A DNA stretch of 64,000 nucleotides, from the NCBI RefSeq assembly GCF_943734655.1, contig NC_071355.1:57349449-57413448 (forward strand), read 5' to 3'. This document shows positions 55,218 to 64,000 of the stretch, one piece after another. The translations under genes were made by a program, and so were the position numbers. Origin of the DNA: Sabethes cyaneus (Eukaryota > Arthropoda > Insecta > Diptera > Culicidae). The notes beneath the pieces are model-generated. The model saw only the letters and a program-made list of their open reading frames with translations. It was not told where the DNA came from and did not search any database. Positions within the stretch are counted from its first letter, which is position 1. Every line of letters starts with the position of its first letter.

Positions 55218-57442
55218 TCTATACCTATAAAAATGGATTTCTGTCTGTCTGTCCTGTGTTCCTTATAGAATCAAAAACTACTGAACCAATCGGCGTGAAA
55301 ATTTGCATGTAGAGGTTTTTGGGGCCAGGAAAGGTTTTAGTGATGGTTAGAGACCCCTCCCCCCACTAAGAGGGGGGGGCTCCCATACAAATGAAACACA
55401 AATTTCTGCATAACTCGAGAACTAATCAAGCAAATAGAACCAAATTTGGCATGTGGGTGTTTTCGGTGACAAGAATTTATTCTAGGGTAATTTGAGACCC
55501 CTCCCCTCTTTATAAGGGGAATTATAACTCCTCTCCCCTTTAAGAGGGGGGGTTTCCATACAAATTTCCTCATAACTCGAGAACTAATCAAGCAAATGGA
55601 ACCAAATTTGGCATGTGAAGGTTTTCGAGGGCAAGAAAATTTTCTATGTTGAATTAGGACCCCTCCTCACTTTAAGAGGGGGGGCTCCTGTACAAATGAA
55701 ATACCAATTTCCTCATAACTCGAGAACTAATCAAGCAAATGGAACCAAATTTGGCATGTGTGTGTTTTTGAAGACAAAATTTTTTTCTATGATGAATTGG
55801 GACCCCTCCCCACTTTAAGAGGGGGGGGGGGCTCCTATACAAACGAAATACAAATTTCCTTATAACTCGAGAGCTAATCCAGCAAATGGAACCAAATTTG
55901 GCATGTAGGTGTTTTTGGAGGCAAGAATGTTTTCTATGATGAATAAGAACCTCTCCCCACTTTAGGTGGGGGGGCTCCTATACAAATGAAATACAAATTT
56001 CCTCATAACTCGAGAACTAATCAAGCAAATAGAACAACATTTGGCATGTGGGTGTTTTTTTTGGTGACAAGAATTTATTCTATGGTGAATTGAGACCCCT
56101 CCCCTCTTTATAAGAGGAATTATAACTCCTCTCCCCTTTAAGAGGGGGGACTTCCATACAAATTTCCTCATAACTCGAGAACTAATCAAGCAAATGCAAC
56201 CAAATTTGGCATGTGAAGGTTTTCGAGAGCAAGAAAATTTTCTATGGTGAATTAGGACCCCTCCCCACTTTAACAGGAGGGGCTCCTGTACAAATGAAAT
56301 ACAAATTTCCTCATAACTCGAGAACTAATCAAGCGAATTGAACCAAATTTGGCATATGTGTGTTTTTGGAGACAATTTTTTTTTCAATGATGAATTGGGA
56401 CCCCTCCCCACTTTAGGAGGGGGAGTCCTATACAAACGAAATACAAATTTCCTCATAACTCGAGAACTAATCCAGCAAATGGAACCAAATTTGGCGTGTA
56501 GGTGTTTTTGGAGGCAAGAATTTTTTCTGTGATGAATTAGGACTTCTTCCCACATTAGGAGGGGGGGCTCCAATACAAATGAAATACAAATTTCCCCATA
56601 ACTCGAGAACTAATCAAGCAAATAGAACCAAATTCGGCATGTGGAGGTTTTGGGAGGCAAAAATATTTTCTACTGTGAATTAGGATCCTTCCACACTTCA
56701 AGAGGGGGGGCTTCTACACAAATGAAATACAAATTTCCTCATAATTCGAAAACTAATCAAGCAAATGGAACCATATTTGGCATGTGGGTGTTTTTGGAGG
56801 CAACCATTTTTCCCATGATGAATTAGGACTTCTTACCTTTTTAGGAGGGGGGGGGGCTCCCATTCAAACGAAATACAAATTGGCTCATAACTTTAGAACT
56901 AATCTAGCAAATGGAACCAAATTTGGCATGTGAGAGTTTTAGATGGCAGAATTTTTTTTCTGTGGTGTATTACGACCCCTTTCCCTTTTAAGAGGGTGGG
57001 CTCCCATACAAATGAAATACAAATTTCCTTATAATTTGAGTACTAATCAAGCAAATGGAACCAAATTTAGCATGTAGGAGATTTTTGAGTCTTGAATTTA
57101 TTTTATGATAGTTAGAGACCTCTCACCCCTGTGGTAGGGGGATATGGACTCTCATACAAATAAAACAGAAATTTTTTCGAAACTCAAAAACTAATCCAAC
57201 TCGAGAAATTCGAGACTTTTCCATAAAACATTAATCAATAACAAGACCACAAAAACTATCTATAGTAACACTAGATCATTCAGGACGAGCCGGTCGCGAG
57301 TGTTGCCGGTGACCCGCCGTCGGAAGCGCCACCCACTGGGGGGCTTGCAAAACTCGAGAAGTGACAAAGATCATCCGAGATTCATGATTTATGTACAACA
57401 CAGGTTAATTTGTGGCAATACGAAGTTTGTCGGGTCAGCTAG
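55218..57442 (+). mobile_element. Helitron-like element, 2225 bp
   Basis: Starts TCTATACCTATAAAAATGG after A and ends GTTTGTCGGGTCAGCTAG before T. The interior has about 13 units of roughly 143 bp, and the same 3' block as the inner element at 45706-47975, including the deletion next to CCCACTGGGGGGCTTGC. It lies within an RTE remnant. The small frames in it (55337-55591 minus and others) are translated repeats. Confidence 0.75.
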
Positions 57443-58110
57443 TTCCTAATAAAATTCCTCCGAATTTTACGACTGGACTGACGTCGTTGTCCGCCATCAC
57501 CAGTATGCCGAGGAACCCTGCGTACCATCTATTGTAGCCTCAATCAGTCTGGTCATCTTCCCGTGAAAACCTTTCTCGTTTATGATTTTCCATAGCTCTT
57601 TGCGATCAATGGTATCATGTGCTGCTTTAAAGTTAACGAACAAATAATACGTACACACTAAATTTTTTTTTTTACCGAACTTTAAGCAGCCGAACGTTCG
57701 GTAAAAGTCGATGGTGCCAATCAACGTTTACGGATCATTAGTAATGTTTGGCATCATAAAAAATTTTTACCGAACGTTCTGCTGCTCAGAGTTCGGTAAA
57801 ATTTACGATAATTTACCGAACTCGGTACTTTTTTTTAAGTGTGTATTCATGGCCTTTTTGGAGGATCTGTCACAACCTAAAGATTTGTTCCGACGTTGAC
57901 CGTCCTTCAATGAATCCAGCATTATAAACTCGTACAAATCTCTTCGCTGATTGTGATAGTTGGTGGAAAATGGTTTGGGAGAGTCCTTGGGAGGCGTTAT
58001 TGAGAAAGATGGTCGCATGATAATTCCCACAGTCCAGTTTCTCACCTTTTTTGTAGATCGTGCAGATAGCCTCATTCTGCACTTCGGCAAAATTTTTACG
58101 GACACAAATT
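57443..58110 (-). pseudogene. RT fragment of a divergent RTE-like LINE
   Basis: Minus-strand frames give AICTIYKKGEKLDCGNYHAT and YNAGFIEGRSTSEQIF (57870-58082), then, beyond a MITE, FVNFKAAHDTIDRKELW (57590-57650), a motif A with Asn in place of the catalytic Asp, and GFHGKMTRLIEATI. It is more diverged than the copies at 3260 and 29439. Confidence 0.75.
57654..57843. mobile_element. 190-bp MITE inside the RT fragment
   Basis: Ends CACACTAAATTTTTTTTTTT and complement of CACACTTAAAAAAAAGTACC, with TA at 57652-57653 and 57844-57845. TTACCGAAC/GTTCGGTAA occurs about six times inside, so the molecule can fold on itself. Mariner-type size and target. Confidence 0.75.
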
Positions 58111-58735
58111 TTTACGATCAGCCGGTGCAGACAAATGGCCAGCTTTTCCGGTACATCTTAATACACTCTGATTCAATGCCATTCTATCCAGTCGATTTAT
58201 TGTTCTTCAGCTGTTTGATGGTCTCCTTAGCTTCGATTGTCGTTGGGATTGGAACTCTTTACGCGTGTGTCGCCCCGTCGATATTATTTTCTCGCCGCCA
58301 TAATTCTCTGCTTGAGCGCCATTCAGGTGTTCTTCGAAGTGCTACCATCACCTTTCCATCAGCTACCTCACCGTCCGTCAAGATACTATCGTTCTTATCC
58401 TAACACAAATTGGCTTGTGGCAATAACTTTTTGATGCGTTTAGTTTCTGGTAAAACAATAATGAGCATATGTTTGACATCATCGGCACCTTGCCGGCACA
58501 CACTGAGCAAAGTTAGCACGAATAAGGTTAACAAAGTGTTCTAAGTGACTTACCCCTGTTCGTAGGTTTATTTTCTACCAATCATGTCGTTATTATGAAT
58601 GATTCGTATTTGATACAAGAACACATTCGTAGCATATGTTGCACCAGAACGTCTTTGATGCACGGTTATTGACGGGCTTCGTTATCGACGAGACCGGGTT
58701 GCATAAATTGTAAATAAGAGAAAAAAGACACTGGA

Positions 58736-58925
58736 GTCGCTTTTTACGCGGTTTGTTTTTTACGCGAATTTTGGAACTTACGCGGACGTACTCAAAACGT
58801 TTTTTCATACGTAGGTTTGGAATTTGCAAGGGTTTTCCACGCGAATTTTGGAATTTACGCAGTTTTTTACGCGAATTTAAGAATTTGTACGGTTTTTTTT
58901 ACGCAAATTTCGGAATTTACGCGGT
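58736..58925. repeat. ACGCG minisatellite, units about 28-30 bp
   Basis: About six degenerate units of the type TTTTTTACGCGAATTTTGGA followed by ATTTACGCGG. 58111-58735 before it and most of 58926-60173 after it show no recognisable gene. Confidence 0.65.
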
Positions 58926-59266
58926 TTGAACTTTGAAGTGGTTTAAAGCGGTTAGTTTTGAAGTGTCAAATTATCGTTTTGAAACACAAGCGAATACGTT
59001 TACGCAATCCCAGGTGATTTGCGACTCCTTTCAAGCCCTAATTCCAATAGTCCTCGAGAGGGATTTTGTTCGGATTCCTATTGTACCGAATTTTCTTGCT
59101 CTTCGCTCATTGCGCATTTATTTTTCATGCTGGCTTGGCTGGGGAGATCAGACGCCGTTCCGAGCCGCTTCCAACATAAAGTATATGATAGTCGGAAGCT
59201 CGAAAAAGACGCTTTACCATTTAGCATACGATCTTGGTTTTCATCGGGATTGCTTACTCGACCATC

Positions 59267-59345
59267 ACTAAGGTTGCTCGTATCTCGGCTTAGGAATAGC
59301 TCCGAGGTGCGATGCTGGACTAACAAGCCAGTCGTCATATGTGCT
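59267..59345 (-). mobile_element. Possible 5' leader fragment of an RTE-like LINE
   Basis: ACTAAGGTTGCTCGTATCTC and GAGGTGCGATGCTGGACTAA resemble the leader blocks at 150-230 and 34240-34320 (GCTAAGGTTGCTCGTATTCC, GTTGCTGGATAAGAGG). Similarity is moderate and short. Its position upstream of the RT fragment at 57443-58110 fits one decayed minus-strand copy. Confidence 0.4.
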
Positions 59346-60173
59346 GCTAGAAGCTGACCAGACATCTCAGAGTTTGCGGGACGGTCCCGGATTTGAATGG
59401 CTTCCTGGATTATCAATTATCTGCTCGAGCCAAAGATGCTGATACCTGATACCTGGATTATCAAGCGTCCGGGATTATCTTTGTTGAAGAGACTGTTTAA
59501 ACGTGTTTAAACATTCTTTCACTACCAACTCAGACAGAATTACGCATGCCCCAGATATTCAAAACGCCATATCTCCCAAACTACCATTATTATTTTTTCT
59601 AGTTAAGTGATTCTTATGTAGAATTTTCTGGCGAACATTTTAAGCATATTTATTTGAAAATAAAATTGGGGGTGTTTTGAGATATTCGCATTTGTCGTTT
59701 TAAATTGCAAAAACATATATAATATTGACAAATTAGATAAAAACTAATAAGATCATTCGATTGCGCGACCAAAAACCCATAGAAAAAGTATATTGGCATG
59801 TCTTAACATCAAACTGTTTCAAAGATATTTGAACCCGAAAAATGACTTTTTTTTGAAAATCTGTAAAAAAGGCAGTAGCGCCACTGCTAGGGGAATTGAG
59901 CAATCGGCGTAAAACTTTGGGAAATTGGTTGTGGGGCCAGAATGAACTGCCCATAAATGGAAGACAGTCACATATGCAAAAACGTGCAGCGGCGAAAAAC
60001 GCATTTGAAACCGCTACATTTTTTCTTAAATATTGAGTAAATTTTGGAAACAAATCGTCCAAATCATCATAATATTACTTGAATGTACCTCATAGAATAC
60101 TTTTACAAGCAATTTGTTCACAAGTGACCTACGATTTGTTCCAAAACTTATAAAAACTACCGAAGTTACTGAT

Positions 60174-60213
60174 ATGCGTTTATTTGTGCTTGAATAAGCA
60201 AGAATAAACGCAT
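60174..60213. repeat. Near-perfect 18-bp hairpin
   Basis: Arms ATGCGTTTATTTGTGCTT (60174-60191) and AAGCAAGAATAAACGCAT (60196-60213) pair with two mismatches around GAAT. The right arm continues as AACAGTCACA. The complement TGTGACTGTTATGCGTTTAT occurs again at about 63813, in inverted orientation. Confidence 0.6.
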
Positions 60214-60255
60214 AACAGTCACACTCACAGCATGCCTTGATCCTTGTTTGTTTGT

Positions 60256-60560
60256 TTAGGTGGCTTGCCGTCCTAAGACAAAGCCTGTTGAACAAAATTT
60301 CTCCATGTAACTCGGTTGAGGGCTACCGCTCTCCAATTCATCGGACATCGAGTACTCTCCGCCAGATCTTGCTCGCTGCGTTCCTGGTCGTCTTGTTCCT
60401 ACCGGATTTGAGGCGAACACCATCTTTGCAGGGAAGTTGTCCGCCATTCTTGCAACATGCCCTGCCCATCGCATCCGTCCAGCTTTAGCTACCTTCTGGA
60501 TACTGGGTTCGCCATAGAGCTGTGCGAGTTCATGGTTCATGGCCTTGATCCTTGCGTTGC
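60256..60560 (-). pseudogene. C-terminal tail of an RTE-like LINE
   Basis: Encodes MNHELAQLYGEPSIQKVAKA then RMRWAGHVARMADNFPAKMV, clearly homologous to 29225-29464 (LRWAGHVVRMPDDSAAKSV). The RT domain is absent; the 3' end faces 60256. Confidence 0.75.
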
Positions 60561-61067
60561 CGGTGACCCGGTGACTGCCGGTGGAGTATTTTCAAGACCA
60601 CGTGTCATTGATGTTTTGATAATTCACGTGCACGTTTAATTCAACTGTTTCAAATGTCAGTACTGAACTATTTGAAATTTTACGAGAGTAAGGTTAACTC
60701 TGAAGATAAACTTCCAGTTCCTAGCATTTTTTGCTTTTATTTGTAATTTGTTATCGTGGGGTCGGATAAGGGGTTTTATTCAACTCAGAAACTGGTCGCT
60801 TTCCTGTGTCAAGAACACTCCCAGAACGTGTCCGAGTACGACCAATGTGATCCTGGACATATTATATGACGGCAAATGAACTATTCTGAGCTAGTTTTGC
60901 ACTTTCGCGTACTTAGAGATGTCACACGTTGTATTTTAGTTCTATTCAGAAACTGATCCCTGTAGGGGTATCCGGAGCATTTCCGGATATGTGGTTAGAT
61001 ATGGTCAATGACGTCTTGAACACTTTATACATCTACCAATGGTCTAGTTTTGCAAATTCGAGTACTT

Positions 61068-63584
61068 TTTTTTTTTCTTTTATTTTGGGTACATTTTCCA
61101 CTGCAACCAGTTATTTGATCTATTGTGGCAGGCCCCAGTTTATTGTACGCCACATCAGGGTGTCGTATCACTATTAGTATGAGTGATTTCCACTTGCTGA
61201 TCGACGGCATTGTCCCAATAAGGTATTATACAACGAATAAAGTTTATTGCCTTATTGGGAGAATTCATCCATACATCCGAGGGTTGTATTAAAGTCATGT
61301 CAAAGAAAGTTTTTCTTTTATGAAGTAGTGCCACGCAATAACATAGTAGATGTTCCGCATTTTCACTTTCTAGGTTACAGAAGCGACACGTGTCATCTTC
61401 TAATTTTCCCAGTTGTTTTAAGTGATATTTACTTGCGCAGTGGCCTGTTACGAGGCCACAGTAAGTACGTAAGTCCTTTTTAGACAGGCTAAGAAGTTTC
61501 TGGGTTATTGTTTTATTAGGAGATATAAATTTCTTTGATTGTCGAGCTGTCAGATTTTTTTTCCAGACATCATCAATCATTGATTTTTCCCAGTTTTTTA
61601 ATTCCATTTTAATAGTACATTCTGAGACCCCACAGAATGGTTCTGGTCCAATGAAAGGTTTAATCGATCCAGCTTTTGCCAACTGATCCGCTTTTTCATT
61701 GCCTTCAATTCCGCAGTGCCCAGGGACCCAAAAAAGAGTTATTGTGCTTTTTCTAGCCACCTGCTGCAGCAATTGAATGCATTCCCAAACCAGTTTAGAC
61801 GAACACGAAACTGACTTCAGTGCTTTTAAAGCAGCCTGGCTGTCAGAAAATATACATATATTTGCATTTCTATAATTTCGTCGCAGACAAACTGTAGCAC
61901 ATTCAATAATTGCCTGTATTTCTGCTTGAAAAACAGTCGGCCATTGGCCCATGGATATCGATATGTCGACTCCGGGGCCCGTTACGCCAGTTCCAACTTT
62001 GTTGTTTAGTTTAGAACCGTCAGTGTAGAAGATTATCGATCCTGGTTGAATATTGGGCCCACCTGATTCCCACTCCGTGCGACTTGTTTCTGTTACATGG
62101 AATAGTCGTTCAAAGTTATATTGTCTATCCATCCAGTCCTCATGCGTTAATATGGGATTAATTTTAAAATCCTTTAAGATACTGAGATGGCCCCTAAGGT
62201 CTCCATCAAAGAGCTTTTTTGTTCTCCTCAACCTTAGTGCATTTTTCTCAGCTTCTAGTTGAACAAATAAGTGCAGTGGAAGCAAACTTAAAATAGAGTC
62301 TAACGCTTTTGATGGCGTACTGCTAGTTGCTCCGGTTATGGAGATTGTAGCTAATCTTTGCAACTTCTCTAGTTTCTTTTCAGCATTTTTAATCTTTGTT
62401 TTCGGCCACCAAACTAAGGCCGCATATGTTATCCTGGGTCTTACTATTGCTGTGTAGATCCAATGAATCATTTTAGGTTTCAGTCCCCATTTATTTCCGA
62501 AAGTTTTTCGCCTTATCCATAAGGCATTCATAGCCTTATTTAACACTTGATCCAAGTGTAAATTCCAGTTTAATTTGCTATCAAGAATCACTCCTAGATA
62601 TTTTACTTTGGGAGAAATATTTAGTTTTGTTCCTTCTAAGTACAAGTCAGGTATTTTAGTTTTCCTTCTTCGCGTGAAAGAAATAACAGTAGTTTTTTGA
62701 GGGTTTATTGAAAGATCCTCATCTCTGCACCACGATATTGTAGAATCCAGAGCATGCTGCAATCTATCTTTAATAACTTGTTCATATTTCCCACGAACTA
62801 TAATTGCAATGTCATCGGCGAAACCAATTATTTCAAATCCTGACGCTTCAAGATGTGATAGTAGTTCGTCAACAACAAGTGACCACAACAAAGGTGAAAG
62901 AACTCCTCCTTGTGGGCAACCCTTTACAGTCTTTACCATGACAGTTGACATTCCATGGCTACTAGTTATTTCTCTTTTTTGTAACATTTGACAAATCCAA
63001 TCTACAATAGCTTTATCGAAATTACGTTTTATCATAGCATTTTTCATTGAAGTGTGAGATGCATTATCAAATGCTCCTTCAATATCTAAGAATACAGCCA
63101 ATAAAATCTCCCTGGCTTCAAACGTCTTTTCAATTTTTGTTACGAGTGCATGAAGTGCTGTAATTGTTGATTTACCATGTTGGTATGCAAATTGATTTTT
63201 ATTTAAAGGAAAATGTTTCAAGTAATTTGACTTAATATAATCATCAATTAGTTTCTCCATCAGTTTTAACATTATTGACGAGAGACTGATTGGTCTAAAT
63301 GACTTTGGATCTTTTTTATCTTTTTTGTTCGCTTTTGGAATAAAAATAACTCGAATTTGTCGCCAATTTGTGGGAATATAATTTAACCGCAAGCTGGCTC
63401 TAAACATTTCAGTTAGACAAGGAGTAAGACTTCCATTACTTTTTTGAATCATTACTGGCCGGATTTCATCCTTTCCTGGAGTTTTGAATGGTTCAAACGA
63501 GTCTATAGCCCATTCAACCTTTGCTTGAGTGAAGATACGACTTGCTAGATCTTGCGAGTCCCTGGTCGTATTTTGCCCAGTTGT
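61068..63584 (-). mobile_element. 5'-truncated R1/LOA-type LINE with 13-bp target duplication
   Basis: The insertion is bracketed by AATTCGAGTACTT at 61055-61067 and 63585-63597. On the minus strand it ends in an A-rich tail (T run at 61068-61080 on the plus strand) and is truncated at its 5' end within the region before the RT. The flanking DNA is a degenerate tandem repeat of about 150 bp (60773-61067 and 63585-63615), with AGTTTTGCA and GTACTTAGAG words in each copy. Confidence 0.85.
61155..63584 (-). CDS. Reverse transcriptase-RNase H polyprotein (partial ORF2)
   Basis: 809 codons open from the truncation point to TGA. The first residues (VEWAIDSFEPFKTPGKDEIR) are the block before the RT in R1/LOA-type LINEs. 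From the first ATG at 63452: RT motifs FRPISLSSIMLKLMEKLID, motif A AVFLDIEGAFDNA, motif B CPQGGVLSPLLW, motif C GFADDIAII and VKYLGVILD. An RNase H domain follows: IIFYTDGSKLNN (Asp), FQAEIQAII (Glu), FSDSQAALKAL (Asp), GHCGIEGNEKADQLAKAG. A Cys/His motif CRFCNLESENAEHLLCYC ends it. All catalytic residues are present. ORF1 and endonuclease are missing by truncation. RNase H places it in the I/LOA/R1-like group rather than RTE or jockey. Confidence 0.9.
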   Translation of the reverse strand, partial: TTGQNTTRDSQDLASRIFTQAKVEWAIDSFEPFKTPGKDEIRPVMIQKSNGSLTPCLTEMFRASLRLNYIPTNWRQIRVIFIPKANKKDKKDPKSFRPISLSSIMLKLMEKLIDDYIKSNYLKHFPLNKNQFAYQHGKSTITALHALVTKIEKTFEAREILLAVFLDIEGAFDNASHTSMKNAMIKRNFDKAIVDWICQMLQKREITSSHGMSTVMVKTVKGCPQGGVLSPLLWSLVVDELLSHLEASGFEIIGFADDIAIIVRGKYEQVIKDRLQHALDSTISWCRDEDLSINPQKTTVISFTRRRKTKIPDLYLEGTKLNISPKVKYLGVILDSKLNWNLHLDQVLNKAMNALWIRRKTFGNKWGLKPKMIHWIYTAIVRPRITYAALVWWPKTKIKNAEKKLEKLQRLATISITGATSSTPSKALDSILSLLPLHLFVQLEAEKNALRLRRTKKLFDGDLRGHLSILKDFKINPILTHEDWMDRQYNFERLFHVTETSRTEWESGGPNIQPGSIIFYTDGSKLNNKVGTGVTGPGVDISISMGQWPTVFQAEIQAIIECATVCLRRNYRNANICIFSDSQAALKALKSVSCSSKLVWECIQLLQQVARKSTITLFWVPGHCGIEGNEKADQLAKAGSIKPFIGPEPFCGVSECTIKMELKNWEKSMIDDVWKKNLTARQSKKFISPNKTITQKLLSLSKKDLRTYCGLVTGHCASKYHLKQLGKLEDDTCRFCNLESENAEHLLCYCVALLHKRKTFFDMTLIQPSDVWMNSPNKAINFIRCIIPYWDNAVDQQVEITHTNSDTTP

Positions 63585-63615
63585 AATTCGAGTACTTAGA
63601 GGTGTCGTATAATGG

Positions 63616-64000
63616 AATTATTGTGATTCAATGTGGTTCAAGTTCCATATATTCCGGAACTTGTTCCGACTATAGCTTCGGAACCTTGTATCCGCTCCAA
63701 ATTTTCTTCAATAGTGTTCTTGTAGGCCATAAAATCTTTCGTTTGGTAGTTGTTGCAGTCAAATCGGTACAGGAATTTCCAAAATCAAATGCTTATTCAT
63801 ATATTTTCACTACTGTGACTGTTATGCGTTTATTTGTAATATGGGACTGACATTTTTTTTTCCTGTATGGACTCATCACTGCGACCATTATGGTTAGATC
63901 TATTGTGATATCGCCCGGGTGTTTGTTGTATAACCCGCACTGCATTTATTTTGGCTATAGTCGCTATTGAGTGAGCGATATGCTTATTGAATTTTTTTTA
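63616..64000. other. No gene; unassigned repeat-like DNA
   Basis: Contains TGTGACTGTTATGCGTTTAT (about 63813), the inverse of sequence at 60204-60226. If paired, these could be ends of an element enclosing the RTE tail and the LINE. The terminal 130 bases are otherwise unassigned. Confidence 0.35.

Noticed and set aside
45500..57450. CRISPR-like array (regular 143-bp spaced repeats)
   Set aside because: Units are contiguous tandem repeats without unique spacers, in eukaryotic transposon DNA.

Overview
The window is eukaryotic and almost entirely transposable-element DNA. The families present point to a mosquito, most likely a culicine (Aedes/Culex type). They are a tRNA-derived SINE, RTE-like LINEs with an APE endonuclease, an R1/LOA-type LINE with RNase H, Helitron-like elements starting TC and ending CTAG, and many MITEs with TA or AT-rich targets. 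That assignment rests on family resemblance and was not checked by a search. I found no complete host gene. One minus-strand segment at 8567-8719 looks like a real 3' coding exon.

Layout: 1-13,400 holds a truncated RTE 5' end (1-238), a complete short Helitron-like element (1610-2272), decayed RTE reverse-transcriptase fragments, a repeat array built on GTGGAATAAG (4600-6235), the candidate exon, and a 1-kb array of a 13-bp unit (11,850-12,847). From 13,433 to 26,120 there is a stacked nest: arms carrying TTTGGCATAA, a MITE, a SINE inserted into that MITE's terminal repeat, and a young 11.5-kb Ty3/gypsy-type LTR retrotransposon (14,353-25,872). From 29,225 to 34,335 there is a decayed RTE element on the minus strand, split by a 2.1-kb inverted-repeat element that itself carries a MITE and an exon-like open frame. 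From 38,534 to 43,043 there is a pogo/Tigger-like element, a mariner-like MITE and a long fold-back element. From 45,019 to 49,836 one Helitron-like element contains a second one inserted between A and T. From 54,830 to 58,110 another RTE remnant is split by a third large Helitron-like copy and by a MITE. From 61,068 to 63,584 there is a 5'-truncated LINE with an open 809-codon RT-RNase H frame and a 13-bp target duplication.

The LTR retrotransposon is the most informative element. Its LTRs differ by only two substitutions that I can see plus one 80-bp insertion, and its target duplication is intact. The gag gene is followed by a textbook -1 frameshift signal: GGGAAAC in phase directly before the stop, a 5-nt spacer and a 9-bp stem. 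Pol is in the -1 frame and carries protease, RT, RNase H and integrase, but a 271-bp MITE with a TAT duplication interrupts RNase H. The 2.5-kb internal region after pol has no env. Its minus strand instead carries an ordered set of gene signals: TATA box, ATG, two introns with consensus splice sites, stop and AATAAA. These would encode a 58-residue basic-tailed protein. This antisense unit is the best candidate here for something undescribed.
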